A DNA stretch of 64,000 nucleotides. Source: Norana najaformis (Eukaryota; Annelida; Clitellata; Crassiclitellata; Hormogastridae). Under the pieces are notes generated by a model that worked only from the letters and a program-made list of their open reading frames with translations, did not search any database and was not told the origin of the DNA. Each line of letters opens with the position of its first letter. The stretch's first letter is position 1. Of the stretch, positions 46,818 through 59,039 are shown one piece after another. Made by a program: the position numbers and the translations under genes. The stretch is from assembly GCA_964023275.1 (NCBI GenBank), contig OZ029928.1, positions 2,505,606 through 2,569,605 of the forward strand, written 5' to 3'.

Positions 46818-49163
46818 ATGGACAGTTCCCAGTTATGTGAGAAATCAAAGATGAACAGGAGAGCCCAAACTGGAAAAAGAGCACACTTTTGCTTAGTGTG
46901 TCAGAAAACATTCTCACGCACTTCAGACCTGAAAACACATACTAGAACCCATACTGGACAGAAACCATTTGTATGTCAAAAAAGATTTACCCGATCTTCC
47001 AGTCTGCAATATCATGTTACAATCCATACTGGAGGAGGAAAAGGATACCATTGCCAGTTATGTAACAAAACATTCACAAGTCAATCCTATCTGCAGGTTC
47101 ACAAGAGATCCCATACCGGAGAAAAGCCTTATCAGTGCCAAGTTTGTCAAGAAAGATTTTCTTGTTCTTCCAGCCTACGAAGTCATATTAGGATCCATAC
47201 TGGAGAGCAACCATACCAATGTCAGATCTGTCGGAAAATATATTCCCGATCCTCTCATCTAAAAAATCATGCTAGAGTTCATACTGGAGAAAAACCATAC
47301 CAATGCGAGTTATGTCCGAAAGCATTATCAAGCCTTGCTAATCTCAAGAATCACATTAGACTCCATACTGGAGAGAAGCCTTACCAAGGCAAGTTATGCC
47401 CGAAAGCGTTCTCAGCCCCTGCAGCTTTAAACCCTCACATTAGAACCCATACTGGAGAGAGACCATACCAATGCCAGGTATGTGAAAAACGGTTTGTACA
47501 ATCTTCCGGTTTGAAAAAACATGTTAGAATTCATACTGGAGAGAAACCATACCTCTGTCTGGTATGTCAGAAAACATTCAAATGCACTTCAGATCTGAAA
47601 GCACATTCTAGAACCCATACTGGAGAGAAACCATTTCAATGCCAGGTATGTCAAAAAAGATTTTCCAGATTTTCCAGTCTGTATTATCATGTTAGAATCC
47701 ATACTGGAGAAAAACGATACCAGTGCCAGTTATGTGACAAGGCATTCACAAGAGAATCTCATTTGCAGGTTCACAAGAGAAGCCACACTGGAGAGAAACC
47801 ATTTCATTGTCAAGAATGTCAAAAAAGATTTTCTAATTCTTCCAGTGTACAGAGGCATATTAGAATCCATACTAGACAGAAATCATACCAATGTCAGATG
47901 AGTAAGAAAAAATATTCCCAATCTTCACATCTACAAAATCATGTTAGAATCCACACTGGACAGAAGCCATATCAGTGCGAGTTCAGCCCGAAAGCATTGC
48001 CACGCCGTTCTACTTTAAACGCTCACATTAGAACCCATACTGGAGAGAAGCCTTACCAATGCCAGATATGTCAAAAGAGGTTTCTCGAAACTTCGAGTCT
48101 TCAAAAGCATCTTAGAATCCATTCTGGAGAAAAACCATATCAGTGCCAGTTATGCCAAAAAACATTCTCACAAAAATCTCAGCTGCAGGTTCACAAGAAA
48201 ACCCATACTGGAGAGAAACCATTTAACTGTCAAGAATGTCAAAAAAGATTTTATAATTCTTCTGCTCTAAAATCTCATTTTAGAACCCATACTGGAGAGA
48301 AACCTTATCTGTGCCAGTAATGTCAGAAATTATTTTCACACTCTAGTGATCTGAAAACTCACAAGAGACTCCATACTGGACAGCAACCATATCAATGTCA
48401 GTTATGCTCGAAAGCGTTCTCACATCTTGTTGCTTTAAAGACTCACATTAGAACTCATACTGGAGAGACATACCAATGTCAGGTATGTCGGAAAAGGTTT
48501 CTCCAGTCTTCCCATCTAGAAAGTCATGTGAGAATCCATACTGGAGAAAAGCCATACCACAAAGCATTCAGGCAACAGTCTAATCTACAGGATCACAAGA
48601 GAACCCATATCGGAGAAAGATTATTTAAGTGCCAGGTATGTCAAAAACGTTTTCCTCATTTTTCAAGTCTAAAGTGTCATTTTACATTCCATACTGAAGA
48701 GAAACCATACCTTTGTTGGGTATGTCAGAAAACACTCTCATGCAGTTCAGGCCTGAAAAAACATGAGAGAACCCATACAGGAGAGAAACCATATCTGTGT
48801 CAGGAGTGTAACAAAACATTTGCCCAGTATTCCCAACTTAAAATTCATGTTAGAATCCATACTGGAGAAAAACCATATCATTGCCAGTTCTGTCACAAAA
48901 CATTCACACAACAATCTCAAGTGCAAGTTCACAAGAGAACCCATACCGGAGAGAAACAATTTCTTTGCCAGGTATGTCCAACAAGATTTTCTCAATCATT
49001 CAGTCTAAAAAGTCATGTTAGAATCCATACTAGAGAAAAACCATACCAATGCCAGTTCTGCCAGAAGGCATTCTCATGCAAATCTGCTCTGCAGGTTCAC
49101 CAAAGAACCCATCCTGTAAAAGAGGTCTTACCAATGCCAGATGTGACAAAAACTACATTCTGA
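46818..49163 (+). CDS. Tandem C2H2 zinc-finger protein, interrupted by one in-frame stop
   Basis: An ATG at 46818 opens 500 codons to TAA at 48318-48320. The same frame then continues open to TGA at 49161-49163. The first part holds 17 C2H2 fingers at the 28-residue step with [14 protein letters not shown] linkers. The stop replaces the residue before the second Cys of finger 18, and about 9 more fingers follow. Several fingers are damaged: finger 2 lacks a Cys, finger 7 has Cys to Gly, fingers 13 and 14 have Cys to Ser, finger 21 has lost the Cys pair. Blocks of 7-8 fingers recur (for example SDLK-type fingers 1, 9 and 18), showing segmental duplication. Such proteins are nuclear DNA binders, with finger helices setting target sequence. 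The product is probably the 500-residue form. No KRAB or other effector domain is visible, so an upstream exon may exist. Confidence 0.85.
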
Positions 49164-49860
49164 TATTTCCAGACTAAAAAGTCATGTTAGGATCCACACT
49201 GAAGTGAAACCATATCCATGCCAGTCGTGCCGAAAGTCGCTTTCAAAATCTACTGATCTGAAAACACATAAGGCTGCATGCTGGTGACAATTCATATCAA
49301 TGCCAGATATGAAGAGTAGTATCACCACCTTGTTATCTACAATAAAATGCTAATATTCATACGGGTGATAAACCCTGTCTTTTACAGTTCAACCGAAGCA
49401 GTTCTCACGCCCTCATGCTTTACAGACTCACTTTTAAATACCCATACTCGAGAGAAGCCTTACCAATGATGCCAGATATGTCAAAAGAGTTTTGTCCGAT
49501 CTTCCGAACTACAAGGTCACGCTATAATTCGTATTCACCAATGCCATTTATGTGAGTTAAAAATTATGTTCATCTAAGAAAGAACTTGAGAACACTTTAC
49601 GGAGAGACCATAACTTTGTCAGATACATTCATCACGATTATGTTAAAGTTCATACTGGATAGAAACTATATCATTGGCAGTCATAGCAGAAAGCATTATA
49701 GTGCCAATTTACTATCCAGAGTCACAAAAAAAACAATACCGGAAAGAAACGTTACAGTGCAAGTCATATAATAAATTATCCACAATATCTACATATCTTC
49801 AGCATTGTATCAAACGTCATTCCAGAGAACAATCACGTGAAATCACAAAAATTTCTCTGT
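49164..49860 (+). pseudogene. Decayed 3' zinc-finger repeats
   Basis: After the TGA at 49163, finger-derived 84-bp units continue as scraps in shifting frames: CATGCCAGTCGTGCCGAAAG near 49217, CATACTCGAGAGAAGCCTTA near 49444, and a tract with TGCCAGATATGTCAAAAGAG near 49471. Stops and indels rise steadily toward 49860. This is the abandoned end of the same array, not a separate gene. Confidence 0.7.
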
Positions 49861-50699
49861 GATTTCTGTGCAAAATCATTAATGATGGGGCGTTATGGCT
49901 GCAGGATAAGTGATGACATGTTTGATATGGAGAAAGAAATTGCAGAACACTGAGCAAATAGTTCAAAGAAAACAGGATGAAAAGTGGCAATGACTGTTGA
50001 TGGAAATATGATGCATGAGAAAAACTTGATATATATTCTCTTGTGTATTGATTGCCTTTTTTGTCTATCAAAAAATCTTCAGCGTCAGAATCAAAAACTT
50101 TTAAAAGTTTCAAATAATTATTAATTTCAATCGGTTTCGTTGAATTCACTTTTCACACATTGAAGTGATGAACTTGGTCTATATGGCCTCTGAATGTTGC
50201 AAATATAAAAGTTGCAGCACTCTTGCGAAAAATGTTCCAAACTTCTTAGAATTTTAAAATATGAATAGCAGATGAATGGAGCATGTTTATTCAAAGAGAA
50301 CAATGCAAGTCTCAGCCAAATCGATTGACCGGATACTGCATAATGAAAAACTACACATTGCTAACTGACAAAAAAGAAATTGTCTGAAATAATCTCAAAT
50401 GTCATGTGATGATTGAAGAAAAGCATTCGGTGAACAAAGAAGGAAAACTCTGGCGTGGAGTTGTTCAAAGTCTAGCAATACTCATGAACGAAGTTCTAGT
50501 TATCAATTTTTTTATTTTCGTTGAAAAGAGATTTAATTATAAACAAAAATGAATTCTTGTGTTTGACTAAATACATCTCTTGACCTGAATTTTGTCACAT
50601 ATTTCTATTGCATTTTGAGAACATTCTTAGTTTGGTCAAGATATTATGCATTTGTCCAAGTAGACACTAATTGTTGGAAGATAAGCTATTTTAGTTTGT
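49861..50699. other. No supported gene
   Basis: AT-rich flank between the decayed fingers and the direct repeats. Confidence 0.5.
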
Positions 50700-50836
50700 A
50701 TAATTATACTATACACGATCAAGGATCCTGCTGTGGTCTTATTTTTATTTTCCTTGAAAAGAGATTTAATTATAAGCAAAAATGTAGTGATGATAATTAT
50801 ACTATACACGATCAAGGATCCTGCTGTGGTCTTATT
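50700..50836 (+). repeat. 44-bp direct repeat pair
   Basis: 50700-50743 and 50793-50836 are identical (ATAATTATACTATACACGAT...GTCTTATT), 93 bp apart. A related A/T-rich block (TTGAAAAGAGATTTAATTAT) occurs at 50521 and 50753, so a larger segment was duplicated. Confidence 0.85.
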
Positions 50837-50926
50837 GTACATATTTTGCTCATTTAAATTTTTACCCAGGAAAACTCTTACGCTGCTACTGTATTATAAT
50901 TATTATTATTAATTCTGCATTTATTA

Positions 50927-52740
50927 AGCGAAAAGCTTGGAACCGAGGGTGAGGTCAACTTCGACTCCCTGAGCAGGGTGCCGCAAAACCCGTCAGCTCT
51001 AGCCGTTCTGTCAGACAACTAAGGCTGTTCACTGGCCTTGCTTGTCGACCGTGTTCCGTACATGAACGTGGTCCGAAAGGACTGTGTTCCGTACAGGACT
51101 AATTTCCGTACAGGACAGAGGGGAATGGGCCCACCGCTGCCCACTTAATGCGGAAATATTAAGAGATGGGTCGAGTGCCAGCCGATCGGTGAAGTATATA
51201 TATATATATGCGAACGCTTCATACTTATGGAAATTCCAAAGGTAATGAAAATTCCAAAGCCAGACTAAGTTTATAAATATCGTACGTTCAGCTACAGAGA
51301 AAAGTGCGAAGAGAATCCTTAAAGTCTATCGGCAAACAGATATATTTGAAAATTGGTGTATTGGTTTGGATCAAGAAGAACTTTGAAAAGGTAACCGTAT
51401 TACTTGAATAGCGTTTAGCAATGGATGATTTCACGCAGAAGCAACTCCACTGGCCACTGATTTCTTGCAAATTGAGGGTTCTAATTCCATAACAACTCTA
51501 GCTGTAAGATAGAGTTGATCTTGGCCTAGTTTGATCTTGACCTATTTTAACAAGTTCAACATTATTGCAAGATTACATTATTACTGACCTGCGCAGTAAC
51601 TTTAGTAAAGTGTTATTACGTAGCCTTCGTGTAAGACGATGGGCGAACGATTTATGATCGTGTCTATGATCAGAGATTGATATTTCAAGTGATTTAGCAA
51701 GGTCCGTAAATGGCGTAGCGCTCAGCTGTACTACCTCCAGAGGGTTCTGCAGTTCAGCATTCAAAAAGTAAAAGTCGTAAACATGTCTGCCGACTGACTT
51801 ATACCTTCAAACGCAGACAGATCTACCTACAGTAATTATCACATAATCCAGCCATTGTACTCCTACAAATTGCTTAATGTTCAGTCTAATACGTGCCAGA
51901 GAAGCCGCTGTGCGTACCATACTCTTAACGCAAGGCCTTGTAACAGCAGAGACTAAAGGAATCATGCCAATAAACATGTCTGTCGACAGACGTAAACTAA
52001 CAGATCCAATCTGGGAGGAAGAATCCACTATCTTAAGAGAATACTAGTCACTTCAGTTGTTACCCTTGAACTTTTTGAATTTCTTCACTTTGACACATCC
52101 AATCTGCGATATAGATAAGGCCCTCCCTCTCGGGAGTGGCCCGAAGGCTGACTCATGCATTATAGCACTCGTCCATCAAGTGTATCGATACAGTTTCCGT
52201 CACCAGTTCAAAGAGTGCTGTAGTGACCTTTGTCTTCGTCCCTGGGGTCGGGGTTTCAGGATTTCACCCTGCATGCAACAGGGCGACCCACTCCGAGCCG
52301 ATCACTTTCTTTACAGGCGGCCGCTTGTCTCTCCAATTCGAGCCGGGATATATACACACGTCCCTTCAGGTGTTCCATCGTGGCCCTGGACAATGGTGTG
52401 TGACAGCCCTCCACCCCGGATTACATACTCTGTCCTGATGACGACCAGAGATCAGAGATGCAAGTCAATACTGCACCGATCGGCTGGCACTCGACCCATC
52501 TCTTAATATTTTCGCATTAAGTGGGCAGCGGTGGGCCCATTCCCCTCTGTCCTGTACGGAAATTAGTCCTGTACGGAACACAGTCCTTTCGGACCACGTT
52601 CATGTACGGAACACGGTCGACAAGCAAGGCCAGTGAACAGCCTGATAGTTGTCTGACAGAACGGCTAGAGCAGACGGGTGTTGCGGCACCCTGCTCAGGG
52701 AGTCGAAGTTGACCTCACCCTCGGTTCCAAGCTTTTCGCT
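50927..52740. mobile_element. Foldback DNA element with 268-270-bp inverted arms
   Basis: Arms 50927-51194 and 52471-52740 are inverted copies differing at only about a handful of sites by eye (ends AGCGAAAAGCTTGGAACCGA; inner end CACCGATCGGCTGGCACTCG). Inside each arm GTACGGAA recurs three times. The 1.28-kb interior has a 149-codon plus frame (52057-52506) with no recognised domain and no transposase. A non-autonomous foldback transposon is the simplest reading; no clear target duplication is visible. Confidence 0.7.
52057..52506 (+). CDS. Unrecognised frame inside the foldback element
   Basis: 149 codons, Pro/Ser/Arg-rich, overlapping the inner end of the right arm. It has no motif I recognise and is Cys- and Arg-rich late (SDLCLRPWGRGFRISPCMQQ). 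Possibly chance coding in a GC-richer element. Confidence 0.15.
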   Translation: MLPLNFLNFFTLTHPICDIDKALPLGSGPKADSCIIALVHQVYRYSFRHQFKECCSDLCLRPWGRGFRISPCMQQGDPLRADHFLYRRPLVSPIRAGIYTHVPSGVPSWPWTMVCDSPPPRITYSVLMTTRDQRCKSILHRSAGTRPIS

Positions 52741-53395
52741 TCCGCCGCGACAAGATCACGCATCAGAGTCTACTAGGCCCTTCCTCTCATGGTATCCAAC
52801 CAATCAACCTCTAGTGAAGCTGGATGTCTCATTGCCATCTAACATTGGCCGACTGCCAAAAGCCGCGAAGCGTATGAAGAGCAGATCGGCTGGAACTCTA
52901 GGTTTACCACTATGTATATGAGTGGCACCGTTAAAGCCCGTGAAGCTCCACTGCCAGATTTTACTGCAGCGACCTTAGCCCCCCATAGGTCACCACTGGT
53001 CCAGCAAAGCATTTCTCTGCGGGTTAGACTCACCGGAAGCAGACTAACGGACTCACAAGAAAGTCATACCTGCCGTTTACCCGTTTAGTGACTTGTGTGA
53101 CTTAGCTCCTTTAACACTCAACCATTTGGATAATATGGTGAAGACCAATTCAACTTTAGGCCAGATGTTGGACTTAGGAAATATTGTATGCTCTGTTGGA
53201 AGACTGACACATACAAGCAACCAACCAACATGATATCAAGTGAACTAAAATAGTTAATAATATTTTTTATAAATAAATAAATATATAAATAAATTTTGTT
53301 GCAATGTTTTTTAAAATATTATCGACTGCGGAAGTATGTTAATATTTCACACAGTGGTTGAAAACACTAAACGCCGACTGTATTGGGTGAACCCA

Positions 53396-53479
<84 letters not shown>

Positions 53480-54820
53480 CTTCGTGGGTGAACCTATACA
53501 ACGCTTGTGTAGCCATCACTAACAGCGTTGCGTGGTAATGTTCACCAATCGTAGCCAGCGCTACAGTTCTGTGTAGACACTCCTAATGCTGTAATCCAAC
53601 GTTTTTGTTTGTTTCGACTGCGCGCTGTAGTCATAAACATTTATGAATGGCCTATATCTTAAGATACAGCCCTTTGGGAATATCAAGCCAGCGCGTTGTA
53701 TGAGAACACAGTGGCATTGTTGTGACAGCCTGTGTGTAGCCTAGCCTAATAGAGCTTATTCGAGATCATGTGCGAGATAATAGTGCATTTGTGAAATTTT
53801 GTGTCCGTCGCTCATAGTGCCATCTGTATCAATTGATGGTTAAAACATTAAATCCTGTCCGTGGAGCTTGGAATAGCAGTTGACTTTTCATCCTTATGAT
53901 AGACTCGGATGATAATTTTTTTAATATTCCAACTGCCCAACTCCGTCACAGTTCGTAATAAGGTGTCGTGATTTTGAACATCAATGGCAACTCATGTTTT
54001 ATCGCAGATATGAGAAAATATTGTATTTTATTGAAATATTCCAGTACATACAGTTTTTTCCCTGAAAACACGCGTAATATGTTTCGGTACAAATGTACAA
54101 GTGCGTCGGTAAAAAAATATGTCCACTCAGTTTCCAACACTATATCCCACCATATTGGGAGCAAGATCCTTTAACTTGTAAGTAATGCTGCATTTTAGAA
54201 AAGGTCATGGTATATAGATAACGAAAATTTGAATAAAAGTTTGAATGTATTTGCAGTAATTTTTCATTTGACACAATAACAGTGATTTTATTAATACTTG
54301 TATCGCCTATCTACTCCGATGAAGGATCTTTTCTAAGGTCCAGTTGTATTTGAAGTCTATTGCTTGCATTAGAACTCGTTAGCGTGTATATGATTGAGCG
54401 TTCTCCTTCCATTAGATTGCATGGACGATAATTGATTAATTTGTTATAATTAACTGACTGTCTTATCCGTTACGTGTCTGCTTCGTCACCTATGCATTAG
54501 TTAACTGATAACAAAAAAGTAGTGAAATTTAAAATAGTCGATAGTATTAGTAAAAGGTAAGCCTTTGCAAGACCCCTCAAAATTATCAACATTATGATAA
54601 CCCAAGCACAGATCGAAATAGAGCGTTGCATGCAAAGCAGCATTTATCCAATAAGTAAGTGAGTAAGGTTTTTGCTCGTTTAAAAAATTGTCAAACCATG
54701 TAAAGTTCTTTAATACATAAAAAAGTTTGAGAAAATATTCTCAAAAAATAGCTCAGCGAATGTCATCGTAGTCGGGACTTCCTACTGCCAAGTTGCCTAC
54801 TAAATTTTTGCACAAACAAG
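52741..54820. other. No supported gene
   Basis: Contains the (AT)n run and chance frames on both strands at 53946-54174. Confidence 0.5.
53399..53477. repeat. (AT)n microsatellite
   Basis: About 79 bp of AT dinucleotides. Confidence 0.95.
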
Positions 54821-55273
54821 TTGAGTAAAAAACGTTCAGCTCGACGTTTACCGCACCCGTCGCTGCGCCGGACTCACCGCGAGGCTCAGGCGCGCCCAAT
54901 CAAGTCAACAACCAGAACAATGACTTATACACTTTACTTTTCATCTCGTCATCTCGTCTCGTTTATTAATCCCAATTCAAAAAAACGATATATGTTACAA
55001 GCATATAACAACAAGGATGACTTCACAAAAAATTTCGATAGAAAAACCTGTTCACACAACAGCGACAAAGTTATGTTCAAAACCTGCTCTAATCTGAATT
55101 CAATCTCCTTTCAGTCTGCTTCTTTCTTCAACGGGCAATACTTATATCTATTCCTGATGGCCTGTGCTATAAGCTCTTCGGTGTTTTCAGAGTTTATTGA
55201 AGTTTTATGTAGATCGTTAAATTTCTATAGCCCATTTGGAGATTTACTCAATTCTATAGTCTTTTTTCTCTGA
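54821..55273 (+). CDS. Unrecognised 150-codon frame
   Basis: Starts in a basic stretch (RRLPHPSLRRTHREAQARPI) and later turns hydrophobic (YLYLFLMACAISSSVFSEFI). The initiating codon is not ATG in a clear context. No domain found and composition varies along its length; could be repeat-derived. It lies about 0.8 kb upstream of the second CARD locus. Confidence 0.2.
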   Translation: MSKKRSARRLPHPSLRRTHREAQARPIKSTTRTMTYTLYFSSRHLVSFINPNSKKRYMLQAYNNKDDFTKNFDRKTCSHNSDKVMFKTCSNLNSISFQSASFFNGQYLYLFLMACAISSSVFSEFIEVLCRSLNFYSPFGDLLNSIVFFL

Positions 55274-56106
55274 TATATGTATGAACCAAAAGTAACGATG
55301 ACGATAGGCCATTGACGTCCATAGTCTATTACCGAATTCTTTAAGATGACAGAATGTACTGGAATGTTCGACATTCTCGTTTTGGCGGATGACATTTGTT
55401 GAATGGTGTGATAATACATACATACGGCTATTGATCGCATATCACAGAATCCCGACCGCATTTGTAAATGGTCGACTTATAACAGATTGACTAATTCCCG
55501 TGTAAACAATGTCCAGCCCAGACTTACGGTTGCTGTGTGCGACCAAGAAATCTCTGATTCGAGGATGTATGGGAGCCAGGATCTCTGTTGTAGCGTCGAC
55601 ACTCAATCACGGAGAGGTTAAATGACCAATCGGCCACGTACTGTCGACTGTATGTCCTGCACAGACTTTGTGGCCTGAGGGATATCCAGACCCTGCTTCT
55701 ACTATCTGCAGAAATTGCTAGTCGCAGAGCTGCGAATGTTGCATTTGGCCGTCGGCATTACTTCGACGAAACATGGAATACGTATTCTGGTGTCAAGTGT
55801 CAACTCTGAATATGAGTGTTGATTGGGTCATACTACATTTGCACTAGTTCCCGCAAGTGGTGATTTTTCAGTTGTTTATAAACGTTATTAGCCTAATGTT
55901 GAACTTGTTGTTATTGATGAATTCTAACATCATTTAGGCTGCCAAAGGGCGCCTTCGAGATGTACAAGTTTAGAATACGCTATCAAGTGTTTAATCACAA
56001 ACATGCATAGGCCTACCTAATATTGCTATATTTATACAACTGATTTCTGTTAAGGTCGTAATTTTTCATGAAGGTCTAGTGATGACATTTTGCTGGTTTC
56101 TTGCAG

Positions 56107-56413
56107 AATTCTTGAGAAAAATGACTGAATTAGCAAACAAAGCTTCCGAAGACATTGTTGGAAGCGCAATTGAGCAGCAAAGAGAATTTCTAGAGGAACA
56201 CATTGATCCAGACTCTGGACTTTTGGACAAACTACTTGCAAATGGAACTCTTTCTAGGAAAGAATATGCTGAAGTTAAGGGCAAGAGTTCATTTTATGAA
56301 AGAAACTCTCTACTGTTGAATTACATTTTGAGGAAACGTGAAAGCGGTCGCTTGATTACGGCTCTGCTCGAAGCAGAACAGAAACACAGCTAACTACTTG
56401 AACGCCAGTGCAG
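56107..56413 (+). pseudogene. CARD exon with a terminal frameshift
   Basis: Acceptor tttcttgcag, donor TGCAG|gtgtgt. Starting in phase 1 it encodes a clean CARD: IEQQREFLEEHIDPDSGLLD, KLLANGTLSRKEYAEVKGKS, then NSLLLNYILRK and LITALLEAEQKH. Right after KH the frame hits TAA at 56391-56393. If read one frame over, it continues ANYLNASA to the donor in the expected phase 1, matching HIAEILDKGG of the neighbouring CARD. The exon is 307 bp, one base off the 3n length of its sisters. A 2-bp loss or 1-bp gain near 56386-56390 explains this. As it stands it could encode a CARD-only protein of about 103 residues (ATG at 56082 or 56121). Confidence 0.65.
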
Positions 56414-57077
56414 GTGTGTGCGGATATGCACGAATAGCAATAAGGATAGTCAACGTAATTATTTCGTTTTTATGATCAGTTGATCTTGACATCAAACGGT
56501 GCCCCGCAATTTAAGGACCGTAAAGTTGTAACATAAACACAGATTAGGAATTCAAAGACAGGAAAAACATTCCCTTGGATTACATTCTTTCAAAACAATC
56601 GACTTTAAAAGCGTTATGAATTCGACGAATTAACAGAACCAACAGAGTCGATTTAGATAGATTTCCGTTGGTTTGGTTTTACGTGTGTGTGAGACCCCAC
56701 AAGTGATGATTTTTCCCGCTTGCACTTAACTGGTGCAACAGGGAACCCCTATAACAGACCTTCATTTGGAAAGATTTGCGAAAGATGGGTACAGAATTTG
56801 AAATCAAATGAGCGAAGCAATAATATGGTCTAGAGTGTTACGATGAAAGAGTTTTTTAAACTGTCAATATGTCAAGTTTAGGGAGCCACGTGTCCGCCTC
56901 TCAAATCAGAAGTTGCCACTTTAGTGCTATAAGCTTTTACTTTGATCTTGACATCAACATACGAATAAGTTACGAATTTTGATTTTAAAATTTAAATTCT
57001 AAAATACATCAATGAACTATAATATAATATATGTATAGACCTTTGTGATGTTATAAACCAATCGAAACTATTTTCAG

Positions 57078-57383
57078 AATATAAGTCTGAATTTGGCGGA
57101 GAATGGCCGTTAACAGAAAATGAAATTTCAATTCTCGACACAAATCAGGGAAGTTTGGTTGAACTTCTAGAATTGAGCGACCTACTTGGTCGTCTGTATT
57201 CATCAGGGGTCGTTAACAAAAGGCAGATGGTATCCATTTCGTCAAAATTAGATCCCTTCGATAAAAACGAAGCATTGATAGATATCTTGCGAAGACGCAG
57301 CTTACGTGACTATAGGAATGCAATCACATGTCTTCATCACTCAAATCAAAGCCACATTGCGGAAATACTTGATAAAGGCGGAG
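57078..57383 (+). CDS. CARD domain exon, second locus
   Basis: 306 bp, acceptor ctattttcag, donor GGAG|gtagga, phase 1 in and out, 101 whole codons. Helix pattern: SLVELLELSDLLGRLYSSGV, VNKRQMVSISSKLDPFDKNE, ALIDILRRRSLRDYRNAITC, then LHHSNQSHIAEILDKGG. It is more divergent than the other CARDs in helix 1 (EWPLTENEISILD). It sits 664 bp after the frameshifted CARD exon and is phase-compatible with it, so the protein may carry tandem CARDs. Confidence 0.75.
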
Positions 57384-58265
57384 GTAGGATTCATATCATG
57401 GAAAAATAAATAATTTTTGGATTTAAGTAAACAGTTAGAAAAAATCTTATCCAAAGTTTTTATTTTCTTAGACCTTCACTACTTAGTATTGGTAATTGGA
57501 CTTACTTTTGATAATTAATTTCAACTTGACATGAACTACGAACTTATCCAGTTCGGTCAGTGCGATATATTTTCGCACACGGGTCTTCATCTATGGAATT
57601 CACTGCCACCAGCTTTGCCGGACCCTTCCTTCTTTCTTATCTCATTTTGTAAATATTTAAAACATTTTTCCAGCTACCCCGCCTTTGAGGCGAAATCATG
57701 AATCGCCGCAATATAAGTATATGATTAATATTAATAAAATAAAATTTTTGCCAATATCGTGAAAGACCTGCATTTTAGAAGGCACACTTTATATAAAGTC
57801 CAAACAGCACAATTTCTACTGTTATTTCTCCTGCAAAGATAAAACGTCTAAAAATGATTGCATTCAATCTATTTCAAAGTCAGATATATCATTTAAGAGC
57901 GGAAAATTTGTCCTCGGACTGATTTTAAGAAACTAAACGCACATATCCCGTAGATCTCCATACCATTGCATCTCTTCTGAATGCTCACATTAAATCTATA
58001 AGCTTATTATAAATTTCTCACCTCGAATAATTTATTCACATATTTATAAAAACAGCAGTTTCAAACAGCACATTCGCAGCCAAGACTGTCAAAAATCTCG
58101 ATCCATTCTCTACTTTGCCTTGTCAGCACGCGAGAGATATTTATACTTGGCTTAACAAAAAATATAAAGCATGTCAGTGACAATATCATGTGATCTGCTA
58201 TGCAGATCATCTGTCTTCATTAATATTCATCCTGCCATTGACATAACCTGTGTCATTCATTAAAG

Positions 58266-58622
58266 TTGTTGTCAGAGTTCATGCTAATCTTGAGGGGGAA
58301 AAAGTCTCCGAGACTGAAAGTGAAATTTCGACAATGATAGCAAACATTCTCATCAGCAGATCAGCCGACCAGCCAAGTCGAATACTTGAACTTGCTCATC
58401 TCCAAGTAATTGCTGCCAAGCCAGGTCAAAGCATCGTTCTCTACATTTATTGCAAGACGATCGAAGAACTACAACAACTGCACGAGTCGCTGAACTCTGG
58501 ACATCTGAAGGATTCCGTTGAATTGTGGTTTAATCGCCTATTGACTCGTTCACACAAAATAACAGTAACAGCACTAACAGTATCCACTGAAGAGTTCCAG
58601 AAGATGCGAACGTATTTCAAAG
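58266..58622 (+). CDS. TRADD-N-like domain exon
   Basis: 357 bp, acceptor cattcattaaag, donor TCAAAG|gtaaaa, phase 1 in and out, 118 whole codons. The segment SIVLYIYCKTIEELQQLHES, then LNSGHLKDSVELWFNRLL, ITVTALTVSTEEFQKM follows the order seen in the TRADD N-terminal domain: hydrophobic strand, Cys, helix, G-x-L, amphipathic helix, last strand and helix. Two short exons of the first locus flank the same fold (39009). The domain is an alpha-beta interaction module found near death-fold domains; that it binds TRAF-like partners here is inference. No frame breaks are visible. Confidence 0.65.
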
Positions 58623-59039
58623 GTAAAAATCGTTTCTCATTTAGTTTATAATTTGATCAGCCATACTTAGTTGCAGACGCTGTGAGTTCTTATGATCACG
58701 ACGCTGAGACACACCTCAAACGTAGGCCCTACGAACGAATCATAACCGTTCATTAGTTTTATATCTAGTTCTGATTTGGTTCTAAAGCACAAAATGTGTC
58801 CAGTGCTTTATGAAGAGCCAGGTATGATTATTATAGGAAACGTTCTTGGAAGTGAAGATCCAGAGACGCATAGACTCTGTACTCTGACAACAACAGCCAG
58901 AAAATATGTCGCTCACGAACCACGTTGACAAGTTCTGAACATGCAAATTCGTTTGACCCTCGTCGTGATGACTGTGATCCTGTTACAGATGTTGTGGAGC
59001 CAAAATCTGATCGCCCGCCATTAAAAAGCCAAGCATCAA

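Noticed and set aside
47689..48995. Alternative frames inside the zinc-finger array
   Set aside because: Shadows of the 84-bp finger repeat with repeated ILEKN-type words.
56079..56393. Complete single-exon CARD-only gene
   Set aside because: Possible, but the splice acceptor at 56106, phase and the intact continuation one frame over make a frameshifted cassette exon more likely.
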